Shown here one piece after another: positions 5,355 through 6,372 of a stretch of 6,372 bases of DNA. Origin of the DNA: an uncultured Candidatus Saccharibacteria bacterium (GTDB taxonomy: Bacteria; Patescibacteriota; Saccharimonadia; Saccharimonadales; Saccharimonadaceae). A model generated the notes under the pieces. That model saw only the letters and a list, made by a program, of their open reading frames with translations. It was not told the DNA's origin and searched no databases. The position numbers and the translations under genes were made by a program. The stretch lies in NCBI GenBank assembly GCA_946187605.1, contig CAMHRH010000047.1, forward strand, positions 1 to 6,372. Direction: 5' to 3'. Numbering within the stretch: the first letter of the stretch is position 1; each line of letters begins with the position of its first letter.

Positions 5355-6140
5355 ATGAATATCACCATCCTCGGCGCCGGCGCATTTGGCAAAGCCCTAA
5401 ACAAAATCCTCACCGATAACGGACATACTACTAACTTCTACGACCCTGCTGTTTTTCCAGAAATTAGTTTAAGCGATGCGACCAAGGATACTAATACCAT
5501 TGTTATTGCAATTCCATCTATTTTCATTCCGGATTTCATCGACAATTATCCAGACGAACTCAAAAATATTCCAACCATCCTTGCTAGCAAAGGACTTATG
5601 AATATTGATATGTTTGCCGACTTTGCGCAATTTTCAGTCATTTCCGGACCAGCCTTCGCAAGTGAGATCATGGAAGGGAAGCCCGCCACTTTCACCGTCT
5701 CGAACCCGTATCCACTTGGATTATTTAAAAATGATTCCATCACGATCGAGCTGACCGATGACGCATACGGCATCGTACTCTGCGGAACACTCAAAAATGT
5801 CTACGCAATCGGCGCCGGCTATCATAGCGACTCCATGAATGGCATGGCAACATTCATCGAGCATGCGCATAATGAAATCGCAACATATCTTCATAAACAC
5901 GGCGCCGACCCACATACATCCGACCTAGCTTGCGGCCTTGGCGACCTAATCCTAACTTGCACTAATAACACGTCGCGCAACTTCACTTTTGGTAAACGCC
6001 TTCGCGCAGGCGAAAGCATTGGAGATATCCTCGAAGATCTCAAGACCGTCGAGGGATACAGCGCCGCTCAAATTGTCGACGCCGACGGCTATACCTTGCT
6101 CATGCAAATTCGCGCAATTATTGCCGAGCATGAGCATTAA
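5355..6140 (+). CDS. gpsA: Glycerol-3-phosphate dehydrogenase [NAD(P)+] (compact, 261 aa)
   Basis: Cytoplasmic enzyme that reduces dihydroxyacetone phosphate to sn-glycerol-3-phosphate, the backbone of phospholipids. The N-terminal Rossmann fold shows GAGAFG (7-12). Diagnostic GpsA motifs follow in order: ASKGL (77-81), ISGPAFASEI (96-105), GTLKNVYAIGAG with catalytic Lys147 (144-155), GLGDLILTCTNNTSRN (194-209; Asp197, Arg208, Asn209) and TVEGYSAAQ (231-239). At 261 residues it is much shorter than E. coli GpsA (about 339), with losses spread over the Rossmann domain and the C-terminal tail but none of the catalytic motifs. Asp30 lies at the end of the second beta-strand (TNFYDP), where NADP-using GpsA usually has Arg; this suggests NADH preference (inference). 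It begins 10 bases after the methyltransferase stop and has no Shine-Dalgarno site. Confidence 0.93.
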   Translation: MNITILGAGAFGKALNKILTDNGHTTNFYDPAVFPEISLSDATKDTNTIVIAIPSIFIPDFIDNYPDELKNIPTILASKGLMNIDMFADFAQFSVISGPAFASEIMEGKPATFTVSNPYPLGLFKNDSITIELTDDAYGIVLCGTLKNVYAIGAGYHSDSMNGMATFIEHAHNEIATYLHKHGADPHTSDLACGLGDLILTCTNNTSRNFTFGKRLRAGESIGDILEDLKTVEGYSAAQIVDADGYTLLMQIRAIIAEHEH

Positions 6141-6148
6141 ATACCGAA

Positions 6149-6157
6149 TGCTATACT
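6149..6157 (+). promoter_or_regulatory. Extended -10 promoter for the UvrD-family helicase gene, predicted leaderless
   Basis: TGCTATACT (6149-6157) is an extended -10 located in the 23-base gap after gpsA, ending exactly 6 bases before the ATG at 6164. With normal start-site selection the A of ATG is +1. The bases between (AGAAGC) are too close to the start to act as a Shine-Dalgarno site. No clear -35 at 16-18 bases. Confidence 0.66.
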
Positions 6158-6163
6158 AGAAGC

Positions 6164-6372
6164 ATGGATTTCGAAGAGGCATATCAGAAGTTAAACCCAC
6201 AACAACGCGCCGCCGTCGATTACATTGACGGGCCATTATTAGTCATCGCTGGTCCCGGCACCGGAAAAACCCAATTACTTTCAGTCAGAGTAGCAAATAT
6301 CCTAAAACAAACCGACACTCTACCTGACAATATTCTCTGTCTTACTTTCACTGAAGCTGCGGCTAATAATAT
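6164..6372 (+). CDS. UvrD/PcrA/Rep superfamily 1 DNA helicase, N-terminal fragment (3' end outside window)
   Basis: The first 69 codons of an ATP-dependent 3'-5' DNA helicase for repair or recombination. Visible motifs are the Q-motif LNPQQRAAVDYIDGPLLV (about residues 10-27), Walker A AGPGTGKTQLL (29-39), and motif Ia CLTFTEAAANN (59-69) at the window edge. The P-loop is AGPGTGKT rather than the AGAGSGKT of classical UvrD/PcrA. I associate this form with the longer UvrD-like/AddA-like helicases that often carry a C-terminal PD-(D/E)xK nuclease, but that region is outside the window, so UvrD versus AddA-like cannot be settled. Start ATG chosen because it gives the standard N-terminus and sits 6 bases after a -10 element. 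It was not listed among the longer open frames because the window cuts it. Confidence 0.9.
   Translation, partial: MDFEEAYQKLNPQQRAAVDYIDGPLLVIAGPGTGKTQLLSVRVANILKQTDTLPDNILCLTFTEAAANN

Noticed and set aside
5546..6137. Three - strand open frames opposite gpsA
   Set aside because: Shadows of a conserved gene; none has a recognisable motif or an upstream initiation signal.
1..6372. CRISPR array, tRNA/rRNA, insertion sequence or phage genes
   Set aside because: No regular repeat-spacer pattern, cloverleaf-like sequence, transposase motif or terminal inverted repeats were seen on either strand.

Overview
The window looks like a compact bacterial chromosome segment, most likely from Candidatus Patescibacteria (CPR), with Saccharibacteria (TM7) as my best guess. 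The basis is moderate GC, gaps of about 0-35 bases between most genes, reduced-length versions of housekeeping enzymes (a 261-residue GpsA and a 384-residue RlmD/TrmA-type methyltransferase), and a UvrD-type helicase N-terminus with an AGPGTGKT P-loop. The standard genetic code fits: six of seven visible stops are TAA, one is TGA, and full-length genes have no in-frame TGA. The lineage is an inference from gene style, not from a marker gene.

Layout. 1-564 (+) is the C-terminal part of a MacB/FtsX-type ABC permease cut by the window edge. It converges on a small 84-residue membrane protein (600-854, -), and the 35 bases between them are a bidirectional intrinsic terminator. From 939 to 4172 (-) runs a three-gene ABC exporter operon: ATPase (3234-4172), then two ABC-2 permeases (2074-3234 and 939-2087), joined by a 1-base and a 14-base overlap. 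Only 17 bases separate it from a divergent + strand block: an RNA uracil-C5 methyltransferase (4190-5344), glycerol-3-phosphate dehydrogenase gpsA (5355-6140), and the first 69 codons of a UvrD/PcrA-family helicase (6164 to the window end). No RNA gene, mobile element, CRISPR array or gene-free stretch over 300 bases was found.

How it works together. The ABC operon should encode one exporter with a dedicated ATPase and a heterodimeric membrane part, of unknown substrate. The + strand genes serve unrelated housekeeping roles (RNA modification, phospholipid precursor, DNA repair), and each has its own promoter-like -10 element just before its start codon.

The most notable signal is regulatory. 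Four start codons (ABC ATPase, methyltransferase, gpsA, uvrD) sit 6-8 bases after a good -10 element, mostly of the extended type TGnTAnAnT, and lack a Shine-Dalgarno sequence. This predicts leaderless mRNAs. The operon-internal permease genes and the 84-residue gene instead have clear Shine-Dalgarno sites. The divergent pair shares a perfect 10-bp palindrome, TATAATTATA, that holds one -10 hexamer on each strand, so it looks like a minimal bidirectional leaderless promoter. I found no convincing new defence or mobile system.
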